From contig CALJLD010000075.1 of NCBI GenBank assembly GCA_937982665.1, positions 1-64,000 on the forward strand: a stretch of 64,000 nt of DNA. The letters run 5' to 3'. Made by a program: the position numbers and the translations under genes. Below are positions 51,697-60,588 of this stretch, in pieces. The stretch comes from an uncultured Planctomycetales bacterium (GTDB lineage: Bacteria > Planctomycetota > Planctomycetia > Pirellulales > S012-138). The notes beneath the pieces were generated by a model. The model was not told the DNA's origin and made no database searches. It worked only from the letters and a program-made list of their open reading frames with translations. Position 1 is the stretch's first letter, and every line of letters begins with the position of its first letter.

Positions 51697-53517
51697 TCAA
51701 CCGCGCAGATGGACCAGCAACACGGCAATATCCGCTGGAGTGATTCCGCTGATCCGACCAGCCTGATCGAGGTCAGATGGCTGGAATTTGGTGAGTTTTT
51801 CCTGGGCTTCCATGCGAAGGTGCGGAACGCGCGCATAGTCAAAATTGTCTGGAATGCGTTTGGCCGCCATTCGCAGATGCCGTTCGACCTCCTGCTGCTG
51901 CCGGTTGATGTAACCCGCATACTTGACGTCGTTTTCCACCTGCATGGCAATCTCAGCTGGCACGGATTCAAATTCCGGACGCACAGCGACGAGATCGGAC
52001 CAAGAAATCTCGGAGCGGCGGAGGAACTTGGTCAATGTCACGTCATCGTGTCGCAGGGAGTCGAGGGTAGCCATCATTTGCTTGATCTGGGCTTCCTTCG
52101 CCTTCAACCGTTCCGCACGAGCTGTGTCCGCCAGACCAATTTCCGCGGCCAGCGACGTTAGCCGCCGATCGGCATTGTCATGCCGCAGCGACAGCCGATA
52201 TTCGGCACGACTGGTGAACATGCGATACGGCTCATCAACACCGCTGGTGACCAGATCATCAATCAGCACTCCGATGTACGCCTGGTCTCGGCGGAGTACA
52301 AACGGTTCTTTATTTGCCACTGCCAACGCGGCGTTGGCCCCGGCCATCAAACCTTGGGCGGCCGCTTCTTCGTAGCCTGTGGTGCCGTTGATTTGTCCCG
52401 CGAAGTACAACCCGGCAATACGTTTAGTTTCCAGCGTGGAGAAGAGTTGCTCCGGAGGGCAGAAATCATATTCCACGGCATAGCCGTAGCGCATGATCTG
52501 CGCCTTCTCCAGCCCTGGGATGTGCCGGAAGATCTCGTCCTGAACATCGCGAGGCAAACTGGTGGAGACGCCGTTGACGTAGAACTCTTGCGTGGACCGC
52601 CCCTCCGGCTCCAGGAAGATTTGATGGCTTTCCTTCTCCGCAAATCGCACGACTTTGTCTTCGATCGAAGGACAATACCGCGGCCCAGTTGTGTGAATCT
52701 GTCCGGAGTACATCGGCGCGCGGTCCAGGTTCGCGCGAATCAAATCGTGAACGGCGTTGTTGGTATGTGTGATCCAGCAAGGCATCTGCTCTTGCGCCAA
52801 TTGATCCGTCAGGAATGAGAACGCCTGGGGTTGTTCATCGCCGGGTTGTCGCTCAATGCGATCAAAGTCGATGCTGCGGCCATTGAGCCTTGGCGGTGTT
52901 CCGGTCTTGAAACGGTCCAATGCAAAGCCCAATCTCTTGAGCGCGCCGGAGATTCCGCTGGTTGTTCCTTCACCGGCGCGGCCACCGGAAGACTTTGCTT
53001 CGCCGGTGTGCATCACGGCTTGCAGAAAAGTGCCGGTTGTCAGCACTACAGCCGGCGCGCGATAGATTGCGTCACCACGAACGCGAACGCCCGTTGCCCT
53101 GGGTTTTGCCTGGGACTCATCGACAAGGATGTCTTCAACAACTTCTTGCCGCAGCGCGAGGTTGGGCTGTTCCTCGACCAGGCGCTTGATCTCTTGCTGA
53201 TAACCTTTCTTATCGGCTTGCGCGCGAGGGCTGTGCATGGCTGGCCCTTTGCGACGATTAAGCAGCCGGAACTGAATGCCTGTCGCGTCGGTCGCCAACC
53301 CCATCAATCCGCCCAAGGCGTCCACTTCGCGAGCGATCTGCCCTTTGGCCACTCCGCCAATGGCCGGGTTGCAGCTCATCTGGCCGACAGTATCAAGATT
53401 TGTCGTCAACAACGCCGTCTTCGCGCCAAGTCGCGCGGCAGCGCAGGCTGCTTCCGTGCCGGCATGCCCAGCGCCGACAACGATCACGTCGTATTCGTAT
53501 TGGATGGCGTCTGGCAT
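51697..53517 (-). CDS. mnmG: tRNA uridine-5-carboxymethylaminomethyl modification enzyme MnmG, 606 aa
   Basis: FAD enzyme partner of MnmE. The FAD motif 'VVGAGHAGTEAACAAARLG' at the N-terminus, 'GGVAKGQIAREVDALGG', 'LTTGTFLQAVMHTGE', 'RFKTGTPPRLNGRSIDF', 'YVNGVSTSLPRDVQ' and 'GLYFAGQINGTTGYEEAAAQG' are all present, and the C-terminal helical domain ends 'RISGITPADIAVLLVHLR'. Normal length. It follows a HEAT lipoprotein gene (150-nt gap) and ends at an intrinsic terminator. Not linked to rsmG, parAB or dnaA here, so this is not a classical origin neighbourhood. Confidence 0.97.
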   Translation of the reverse strand: MPDAIQYEYDVIVVGAGHAGTEAACAAARLGAKTALLTTNLDTVGQMSCNPAIGGVAKGQIAREVDALGGLMGLATDATGIQFRLLNRRKGPAMHSPRAQADKKGYQQEIKRLVEEQPNLALRQEVVEDILVDESQAKPRATGVRVRGDAIYRAPAVVLTTGTFLQAVMHTGEAKSSGGRAGEGTTSGISGALKRLGFALDRFKTGTPPRLNGRSIDFDRIERQPGDEQPQAFSFLTDQLAQEQMPCWITHTNNAVHDLIRANLDRAPMYSGQIHTTGPRYCPSIEDKVVRFAEKESHQIFLEPEGRSTQEFYVNGVSTSLPRDVQDEIFRHIPGLEKAQIMRYGYAVEYDFCPPEQLFSTLETKRIAGLYFAGQINGTTGYEEAAAQGLMAGANAALAVANKEPFVLRRDQAYIGVLIDDLVTSGVDEPYRMFTSRAEYRLSLRHDNADRRLTSLAAEIGLADTARAERLKAKEAQIKQMMATLDSLRHDDVTLTKFLRRSEISWSDLVAVRPEFESVPAEIAMQVENDVKYAGYINRQQQEVERHLRMAAKRIPDNFDYARVPHLRMEAQEKLTKFQPSDLDQAGRISGITPADIAVLLVHLRG

Positions 53518-53667
53518 GCTTCTCGCGAGCGGGGTGAATGATCAGACCATTCACAATACGCGAGAGGGCGCCATCACAAAAGGTGCGGCTTGAAAGGTGC
53601 GACAAAGACGCAATGGCAGCGCCGATTGCCGTGCCGCAAACGGAACGTGCGATTCTGTAGCCTGGGG

Positions 53668-54366
53668 TCAATCCACAAAGCCAAACGACTGGGCCAGCGA
53701 CCGCTGTCGCTGCGGAACATCCTCGCCTTTGGCGAATCTTCGCCAGGCGTCGGCGTCATCGGCATAGTATCGACCTGTGACGCCCTCCAGTGCGGCCAAC
53801 GTCAGGTTCCGCGTGGCCGGATCTTTGTCTTCCAGCGCAATCACCAAGGCTCCAACCACCGCGTATGGGTTTGCCGCATCTCGCTGGATGCCTTGCAAGG
53901 CGCGGATGGCCGCATGCCGCACATCCTGCTCGCGCTCGTTTCGCAGCACGGATTCCAATTCGCTGATGGAGTTCTCACCGCCGCGGATTCCCCAGCCTTC
54001 GCAAGCGGCAATTCGCACACTGGCGTTCGCGTCGCTCTTGGCTTCATGCAAGATGCGCTCGGCAGTCTGCGTGCGGAAATGCCCCAACGCTCGCACCGCT
54101 TCTCGGCGAATCATCGGATCGCCATCGGCCAGCTCGGTGTTATAAGCCTGGGCGAGCTGCGCGGCGAAGTTGGCCTGTTCCTGCGGCGAGTAGTTGTCTG
54201 CTGCCGCGCCCCAAGCGCGGAACTTCTCCATCCGCACCGATGGCGATTCAATCAGCTTCTCCTCAGGCTCTTCCCGCCAAAACTCCCAAGGCGGAGACCA
54301 TTCCGTGCAGCCGCTGGCAGCGACGACAAGGGTCACGGCGATGAGGATTCTCGGTGCATACCGCAT
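53668..54366 (-). CDS. HEAT-repeat lipoprotein, 232 aa
   Basis: ATG 54366 gives a lipoprotein leader 'ILIAVTLVVAASGC' with a clear lipobox. The mature protein has a short Trp/Glu-rich region ('PPWEFWREEPEE') and then four to five HEAT-like units ('PMIRREAVRALGHFRTQTAE', 'ASVRIAACEGWGIRGGENS', 'QDVRHAAIRALQGIQRDAA'). It is a protein-binding periplasmic scaffold, probably outer-membrane or plasma-membrane anchored. It lies upstream of mnmG and divergent from the transglutaminase-like gene. Confidence 0.85.
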   Translation of the reverse strand: MRYAPRILIAVTLVVAASGCTEWSPPWEFWREEPEEKLIESPSVRMEKFRAWGAAADNYSPQEQANFAAQLAQAYNTELADGDPMIRREAVRALGHFRTQTAERILHEAKSDANASVRIAACEGWGIRGGENSISELESVLRNEREQDVRHAAIRALQGIQRDAANPYAVVGALVIALEDKDPATRNLTLAALEGVTGRYYADDADAWRRFAKGEDVPQRQRSLAQSFGFVD

Positions 54367-54589
54367 GATGATTGCTCTGCAGTTGATGCTAGCGCGCGAC
54401 GGTCCGCGCGCAACTGGTGATCGAAGGCCGCGGGACCGTAGCAAAATCCCATTTGGCAAACCAGACGAGTTCAGCCGCTCAAGAACACCAACTTGTCGCC
54501 GCCGGTTTCGCTTTCACCTATATTGAAACTGATGTTCGGTCATGCTCAGGCGGCCCAGAACAACCAACCAACAATTGGGGAGTAAATCG

Positions 54590-56185
54590 ATGAACCAGCG
54601 CGCTTGTTGGAATTTCGCCTGGGTTGTCGTTGCGCTCATGCTGGCAATTCCTGCATCCGGCCAGGAGCTTGCCATCCTTGATACTGACGGCGATGGCCTT
54701 TCCGATTTCCACGAAACCCACAAGCACCTGACCGATCCCGCCAAGGCGGACTCCGACGGCGATGGCATCCCTGATGGCGATTGGCGAGAGCGCCGTGAGT
54801 TCACGTATACCGTTCGCGCGGTTATGCATGTCATCAAGCCGATCAACGCGGAAACGCTGACCGATGACTACCAGGATGGCCGTGTGCTGGACGAACACAA
54901 GGACTACGTCGAGATCGAAGTCATTCTCTATCCGTTCAACACCGTTGCTGATGCCATCAAGGACGATGCGTCACCCGGCGGCGCGGACTTGCAAGACTAT
55001 CTTCGCCCAGGGCCAACAACCAATTGGGACGCGGCGATGGCCCAGCAACTCCGTGACGACCTGGCCACAGGGGGCATTGATCTCGACAAGCTTTCCGACT
55101 CGGAGAAAGCCGCGCAGCTCGCGCAATTCTTGATGCAGCGCGTTAACAGCGAGGACAGCTTTACCACGTTTGCTGTTGAGTTTGAGAACGGCCAACCAAT
55201 TGTCCCGGAGATCTTTCAGCAAGGCTGGAAGCAAGAGCTCGCGGAGCGGAACCGCACCATGGAAGAACAATTCAACCACGAGCTACTTGGCAAAGGGATG
55301 TACCAGAACCAAACGATGGGCTCTTGCACATCCGCCGCGATTTACCTTTCCACAGGCATGAAAGCCGCCGGCATCCCCGCGCGTTCCATCATCTGTACGC
55401 CGGTCACAGATGGCAGTGATTCCCACGAGCGCTCGCTCATCAAGAACTTGACCAATCATCGGGTGCGGCGAATTGTCGAGCGGGCCCATCAACGCCATGG
55501 GCGGTCTTGGGCGTCCCACACCTTCAACGAAGTTTGGATCAATGGCCGCTGGCGAAGGTTGAACTACAACCGCCTGGGACAGAATATTCTCGACGAAACT
55601 TACCTCGGCCTGATGGTTCACGTGAACACTTATCGCGATCATGCCGACGCTGGCCTTTCCGCCTGGGGACGGAGAAACGCTGGCGATAAGAACGACGTCT
55701 GCGGAAACTCAAATCCGTATTCCTGCGTTTCGCTTTCGGACAAGTTTGGACCCTACTGCAAGCTGGAGAACCCTCCGGCGGAAGCGGCACTCGCGCAATT
55801 GACCATCGAGAAAACCTATTGGTATCACGAGCAGGGTGACAATCCCCGCGTCACCACGGAGTTGCAAGACCCTGAAACGGCCGGCCATCTGTTCCTTGTC
55901 GTCAAGGAAGAAGCTTCGCTCGATGACTATTCCGAATTCTTCAATGCCGTGGAAAAGACATTCGCGCTCATCACAGAGGGCGAAGAGCCGGTCATCGGGT
56001 TCGCCTCGCGCGGATGTTGGATTGACTCCAGCCGCGGGGTCCGCGACTTCTACATCTACATTCCGCCGGAACAGTACGAGAAACTGATCTCAGGCAAGAC
56101 GTATCGCCTGGTGGGGAACAAATCCGATGCCGCACAAAAGTGGGCGATCGCCGATGGGCTGAAGATTGTACCACCCACGAAGTGA
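54590..56185 (+). CDS. exported transglutaminase-like protein with calcium-binding-type repeats, 531 aa
   Basis: ATG 54590 with GGGGAG upstream; signal peptide ending 'LAIPASGQE'. Residues about 24-60 hold two thrombospondin-type-3-like calcium loops ('DTDGDGLSDFHETHKHLTD', 'DSDGDGIPDGDW'). The transglutaminase core has Cys in 'MGSCTSAAIYLSTGMKAAG' (about residue 246), His in 'SHTFNEVWING' (about 310) and the third acidic/polar position in 'NYNRLGQN'. Likely acts as a peptidase, amidase or crosslinker in the periplasm. The C-terminal ~130 residues are a separate beta-rich domain of unknown type ('RDFYIYIPPEQYEKL'). Confidence 0.85.
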   Translation: MNQRACWNFAWVVVALMLAIPASGQELAILDTDGDGLSDFHETHKHLTDPAKADSDGDGIPDGDWRERREFTYTVRAVMHVIKPINAETLTDDYQDGRVLDEHKDYVEIEVILYPFNTVADAIKDDASPGGADLQDYLRPGPTTNWDAAMAQQLRDDLATGGIDLDKLSDSEKAAQLAQFLMQRVNSEDSFTTFAVEFENGQPIVPEIFQQGWKQELAERNRTMEEQFNHELLGKGMYQNQTMGSCTSAAIYLSTGMKAAGIPARSIICTPVTDGSDSHERSLIKNLTNHRVRRIVERAHQRHGRSWASHTFNEVWINGRWRRLNYNRLGQNILDETYLGLMVHVNTYRDHADAGLSAWGRRNAGDKNDVCGNSNPYSCVSLSDKFGPYCKLENPPAEAALAQLTIEKTYWYHEQGDNPRVTTELQDPETAGHLFLVVKEEASLDDYSEFFNAVEKTFALITEGEEPVIGFASRGCWIDSSRGVRDFYIYIPPEQYEKLISGKTYRLVGNKSDAAQKWAIADGLKIVPPTK

Positions 56186-56399
56186 CGGCCATTTTGCCTG
56201 CTGATCAAAACGGCCCTGGATCGGCAGATCATCGCCAAAATCTCCGTGACAAGTATCTCCCGGTGACAAAATCTTTGTGGCGAAATCTTTGTGATATGCG
56301 CGTAGGAATCTCGCCCTACGCCAGTGAGGCATTCCGCACCTGCAGATATACAGCGGGGCGAGACATCCCAGACAGCGCATTTCTCCTGGAGGCCCAGCG

Positions 56400-59180
56400 A
56401 TGTTCTTTTGTTCCGCGGCACGTGCAAAGGACTCTCAATCCGCGGTTGGAAACTTGCCGCATCGGCATGGATTGAGTTTGGCGATCGTTGGTCTCACACT
56501 CGGCACTCTCGCGCTGGCGTTTTGCACCGCGCCGCTGGAAGCCGATGAGCCGGAAGTTGCGTCGCGGAAGGAACAGGGACAAGACTTCTACTATCGAGTC
56601 CGACTCTCGGATCTGAAGTTCGAGGATCCGTTGCCTGAGTCGATTAGCAAAGAAGCCTACATGTTCGGCGATCGCACCGAGATGTTCACCAGGATCATCT
56701 TGGATCAGCCAGGCACAGGCATCTGCTTGATCAGCAGGCATACGAGCCCGTTTGCATTTCATGTTCACCAGTCAGGCGATGTTACCGGTACGCTCTACTT
56801 TCTCGACGAATACGACATTGAGAAAGGATCCGAATACGCTCTCCGCTTCACCTTGCCCGTGGAGGGACTGACGCAGCAACCGCGCGCCTATCATGAACTC
56901 CGCGCGGACTGGTACCAACTTCTCATGAGCCAGGACATTCCCGGGGCGGCCTGGTTCCGCCTGCAACACATGGAGTCTTTGGCGCTGGCTGGTCAAGATG
57001 TTCGCCAAGAAACGAATAATCGCTTCCGGCGAAGATCATTCGATGACACCTTCGAAATCTTCTCCGGCGGCAGAGCCATTGCCGAAAACCTACAACTCGA
57101 CCGCCAACTGCAAATCACCGGGAGCGACGATCAGCCCTACGATATGCCGCTGGACGAACTCAAAGGCATCACCATTCAGGAGTTTGACTGGGAGGAACTC
57201 AATCAGGGGATAGATCCGCAACTGGATTTGCTTTCGGAATACATTCCGCATGATCAGCATGCCATCTTCTTCCCCAGTTTCTCCGCGATGATCCAACTGG
57301 TCGACAAGTCGGACGAATTGGGCACGCCGGTGATGTTTACCATGGAGCCCCGCGCGGAAGACGCCAAGACCAAAGACCGCTATCAAACACAACTTTGCCT
57401 GGAAGCCAGTCAACTCTCGCGCCTGCTGGGCCCCAGCATCATCAATTCGGTCGCGGTCACCGGATCGGATCCGTATCTGCGCACCGGCAGTGACGTCGCA
57501 ATTCTCTTTGATGCCAAACATCCGACAACGCTGTCGACCTACATCCGCGGGAAACATGCGGCCGCCCTCAAAGCGGACCCCACGGTGAAGGAACTCTCCG
57601 GCGAGATCGAAGGCTTGGCCTACGAAGGCGTCGCCTCGCCCGATCGCACGGTCTGTTCGTTTGTCGCCCGCAGCGGCGATGTGGTGCTCGTCACAAATTC
57701 GCTGGTGCAAGTGCGGCGTTTGGCCGAAGTCCGTTCCGGCAAAGCCACGAAACTGAGCGATCTGCCGGAGTATGCCTTCATGCGGAATCGCTATCCATTG
57801 GGCAGCGGCGATGAAACAGCCTTCTTGATGTTGACGGACGCCACCATTCGTCGCTGGTGCGGACCAAGATGGCGAATCGCCAACAGTCGCCGCACCCGCG
57901 CGGCCGCGCAACTCGCCCAACTCACGGCCGAACTCCAAGACCAGATGCTCGCCAGCGATGACTTCCTGGATCAACTCGAACCCTCCGGCAGCCTGGGTCG
58001 AGTGCTCGCCACCAGCGGCGGTTTGCGTTCGCCCATTCACAATACGTTGGAATTCATGACGCCAATCGCGGAGATCAACTTCACGCACGTTACAAAACAG
58101 GAACACAATTCCTACGTCCGTTGGAGAGACGGCTACGAGCGCAATTGGAGCGGCAACTTTGATCCCATCGCCGTGCGACTCTCCATCACTGACGACAAGC
58201 TCGCAGGCGATGTAACGGTGATGCCGTTGATCGGCAGTTCGGATTTCCGGCAGCTGGCGGAAGAAGTGGATGGCCTGAAACTTGGACCGGACTCCGCTGA
58301 CCGGCATGACCAGGCCATCGTACAGTTTGCCTTGGGAATCGGCCCAGGGCTGCGTCAGCTCGCCCAATGGGTTATCGGTGAACGTGCGTCGGCACTTGGC
58401 GATACCATCACCGCCTACATCGATCGTAATGATGAGTTCCTGGCGCAGATCAAAGACTTGCGCGGCATCAACGAAATTGCCAACGTTGTACCGCCGCTGG
58501 CGATTCGCGCGGAGCTAAAGGAAGAGATTGACGTCGAAGCCCTCGCGCGTGAATTCGGCGGACCGCCCAGCGAAACCAAGACACGAAGGCACGGGGATCA
58601 GGTCATTTACTTGCAAGAAATTGGTAGAACAGAACATATGGAGTTCGCGTTCTTGCCGGGAACACCCGGCGTTCTTGTGATCTCAACAAACGAAGCCACG
58701 ATGAATGCCGCGATTGATCGCGAATTGGCCCGCGCCGCCGGCGAACCCATCCCCACCACCAAGCCGGAGTGGATTGGCGAAAGCATTGGCTTTCAGATTG
58801 ATCAGCAAGGCTGGCGCGTTCTTGACACATTGTTCTATCAGGAAAGCGTTCGCCTGGTCCAAGCACGCTCCTGGGCAAATCTCCCCATCCTCAACGAATG
58901 GAAGACGCGCTATCCGGACCGTGACCCATTGGAAGTGCATCAAGAGATCTGGGGGACGCGGCTGCTCTGCCCCGCAGGCGGAGATTACGTCTGGAATGCG
59001 GACCTGCAAACCATGGAATCAACCGCAACCGGAAACCCTGGACGGATCAAAGAATTCGATTTCGCCGCCATCAGCCCTCTGCGGGGCTTCCGATTGGGTA
59101 ATTTCGGCCTGACTTTGCAGGATGATGGGCTGCGCGCCCGCGCCGAACTGCACATCGCCGCACCGGACGGCCAAGACTGA
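56400..59180 (+). CDS. large exported protein of unknown function, 926 aa
   Basis: ATG 56400 with CTGGAGG upstream. Residues about 25-50 are a hydrophobic leader ('LAIVGLTLGTLALAFCTAPL') after a short basic stretch. No family recognised. Features seen: 'RVRLSDLKFEDPLPESISKE', 'PAAWFRLQHMESLALAGQD'-type helical region, 'FFPSFSAMIQLVDKSDELG', 'SDVAILFDAKHPTTLSTYI', 'VRRLAEVRSGKATKLSDL' and 'FLPGTPGVLVISTNEATMNA'. The layout looks like several alpha/beta modules without visible catalytic motifs. It lies 214 nt after the transglutaminase-like gene and 139 nt before a thioredoxin-like gene, all on the plus strand. Probably a planctomycete-specific exported protein. Confidence 0.75.
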   Translation: MFFCSAARAKDSQSAVGNLPHRHGLSLAIVGLTLGTLALAFCTAPLEADEPEVASRKEQGQDFYYRVRLSDLKFEDPLPESISKEAYMFGDRTEMFTRIILDQPGTGICLISRHTSPFAFHVHQSGDVTGTLYFLDEYDIEKGSEYALRFTLPVEGLTQQPRAYHELRADWYQLLMSQDIPGAAWFRLQHMESLALAGQDVRQETNNRFRRRSFDDTFEIFSGGRAIAENLQLDRQLQITGSDDQPYDMPLDELKGITIQEFDWEELNQGIDPQLDLLSEYIPHDQHAIFFPSFSAMIQLVDKSDELGTPVMFTMEPRAEDAKTKDRYQTQLCLEASQLSRLLGPSIINSVAVTGSDPYLRTGSDVAILFDAKHPTTLSTYIRGKHAAALKADPTVKELSGEIEGLAYEGVASPDRTVCSFVARSGDVVLVTNSLVQVRRLAEVRSGKATKLSDLPEYAFMRNRYPLGSGDETAFLMLTDATIRRWCGPRWRIANSRRTRAAAQLAQLTAELQDQMLASDDFLDQLEPSGSLGRVLATSGGLRSPIHNTLEFMTPIAEINFTHVTKQEHNSYVRWRDGYERNWSGNFDPIAVRLSITDDKLAGDVTVMPLIGSSDFRQLAEEVDGLKLGPDSADRHDQAIVQFALGIGPGLRQLAQWVIGERASALGDTITAYIDRNDEFLAQIKDLRGINEIANVVPPLAIRAELKEEIDVEALAREFGGPPSETKTRRHGDQVIYLQEIGRTEHMEFAFLPGTPGVLVISTNEATMNAAIDRELARAAGEPIPTTKPEWIGESIGFQIDQQGWRVLDTLFYQESVRLVQARSWANLPILNEWKTRYPDRDPLEVHQEIWGTRLLCPAGGDYVWNADLQTMESTATGNPGRIKEFDFAAISPLRGFRLGNFGLTLQDDGLRARAELHIAAPDGQD

Positions 59181-59319
59181 CCTGTTCTCCGATAGCAGGC
59201 AAATTGTTTGCACTCCGCTCTTCAGCGTGAACAATATAAAGTGGATAGCCTGTTGCGGACTTGAGCGTCACGAGCGACCGTTGTTCAACGTGTGGCTCAA
59301 CTATGTGGGAGAACGGCTG

Positions 59320-59982
59320 ATGACATTCATCACGTGTCTGGGGAGATTCACACTTGCAACTTGCGCTGCGGCGTTGTTGATCGCGGCGTTTGGCGCTGCG
59401 GACGCCCATGCCCAAAAAAGAACCGCCCAAGGCGATAGCGTTTATGCCGCTGAAGACAGGAACAACCAAGAGTTCCTTCACGTCTGGCCGGAGATGCCGG
59501 CGGACGCCAATTTGCCGGAATCCAATTTTCGAGTGCAGGGCGATGATCCCAACCAATTGATGAATCAGCCGCTGCCGAGCCTGGAATTGCAGCGCTTTGC
59601 CAACGATCCTGCCGACCTCAAGGACAAGCTCGTACTGATCGAGTTTTGGCACACTTCCAGCGCTCAGTGCCGCGGTGTCGTAGATCGGCTGAATGAGATT
59701 CATCAAGACTTTGGCGAAGACCTGGCCGTGCTGGCCATCAGCCCGGAAGCGTCCGCCACCGTTGCGCGATTCGCCGGCAACCGCATTCAATACTCCTTAG
59801 GTGTGGACAGCAAAATCCGCATGCAGGAACATGTCGCCGTCAAAAAGCTGCCGCATGTGATTGTTGTCGACAAGTACGGCTATGTTCGCTGGCAGGGTTT
59901 CCCCGGCTTGCGAAACCACAACCTGACGGACGATGTTATCCGCAGCTTGATTGAGACATATTCCGGCAAGATCGGCGATTAG
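59320..59982 (+). CDS. TlpA-like thioredoxin-fold protein with a degenerate active site, 220 aa
   Basis: ATG 59320 with GGGAG upstream; signal peptide 'LATCAAALLIAAFGAADAHA'. The thioredoxin/redoxin fold is visible: 'LKDKLVLIEFWHTSSAQCRG', the helix 'VDRLNEIHQDFGEDLAVLAI' and the cis-proline loop 'VKKLPHVIVVDKYGYVRW'. Where TlpA-type proteins have CxxC after 'W.T', this has S-A-Q-C, so the first (nucleophilic) cysteine is replaced by serine. It is unlikely to be an ordinary disulfide reductase; binding or single-cysteine chemistry is possible. Confidence 0.8.
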   Translation: MTFITCLGRFTLATCAAALLIAAFGAADAHAQKRTAQGDSVYAAEDRNNQEFLHVWPEMPADANLPESNFRVQGDDPNQLMNQPLPSLELQRFANDPADLKDKLVLIEFWHTSSAQCRGVVDRLNEIHQDFGEDLAVLAISPEASATVARFAGNRIQYSLGVDSKIRMQEHVAVKKLPHVIVVDKYGYVRWQGFPGLRNHNLTDDVIRSLIETYSGKIGD

Positions 59983-60042
59983 GATTCGGCATCGCTTGAA
60001 CGGTGCTTTGGGCGATGATGCAAATCGGTTGCCAGCCACTCC

Positions 60043-60115
60043 CGTCATTCCCGCGCAGGCGGGAATCCAGCGCGCACCGTTGTTCTCTGGTTTCCCGCCC
60101 GAGCTGCAATGACAG
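60043..60115. repeat. REP-like palindrome pair, copies 7 and 8
   Basis: Forward copy at 60043-60070 (identical stem and loop to the copy at 3531). A degraded inverted partner follows at about 60090-60115 ('tttcccgcccgagctgcaatgaca'). Located between the thioredoxin-like and DUF3634-like genes. Confidence 0.75.
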
Positions 60116-60166
60116 AAGTTAGATAACTTCCGCGTTGCAACTGCCACACGAAACAAGTTTGACAAA

Positions 60167-60484
60167 GTGCTTGCTCAAACCGATCTCGCGCTGTGGGTTG
60201 CCGTCCTTGTCGTTGTGATCGCCGTCTCCATATTGTTCTTCGCCAAACGCGCCAAAGGCGATCTCTCCATCGTCATCAACAACGGTGACGTCCGCTTCTC
60301 CGGCGCCATTCCACAAGCCAAACAAGCCACCATTCGTCACTTCCTGATGGACGAAATGCACGTCGACACGCGCGTCACCATCCGCGGTCGCCGCGTTCCA
60401 CAAGGCTGGCGGTTCGCTATTGACGGCCAAATCCCGCTTGGCGATCAGCAACGCATCCGCAATTTCCTGCTGATGACGCTGTAG
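60167..60484 (+). CDS. DUF3634-like small membrane protein, 105 aa
   Basis: GTG start. One N-terminal transmembrane helix ('LALWVAVLVVVIAVSILFF') precedes a conserved small domain with 'INNGDVRFSGAIPQAKQA', 'TRVTIRGRRVPQGWRF' and 'PLGDQQRIRNFLLMTL', the pattern I associate with DUF3634. Function unknown. Orientation is probably N-terminus outside or in the membrane with the domain in the cytoplasm, but that cannot be decided. It precedes serC by 105 nt on the same strand. Confidence 0.75.
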   Translation: MLAQTDLALWVAVLVVVIAVSILFFAKRAKGDLSIVINNGDVRFSGAIPQAKQATIRHFLMDEMHVDTRVTIRGRRVPQGWRFAIDGQIPLGDQQRIRNFLLMTL

Positions 60485-60588
60485 CCGGAAGTCAGGGCTT
60501 GCGAACCCCACAGCCACGGCGATATTTTCACCAGTAGCCAATTCATCGCCGCCGCGAAGCCCTTCGCCTTTTCTCTTTGAGCAATGCC

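Noticed and set aside
18162..53517. Replication origin suggested by mnmE and mnmG
   Set aside because: The genes are 32 kb apart with no rsmG, parAB, rnpA, yidC or dnaA, and no DnaA-box cluster was recognised.
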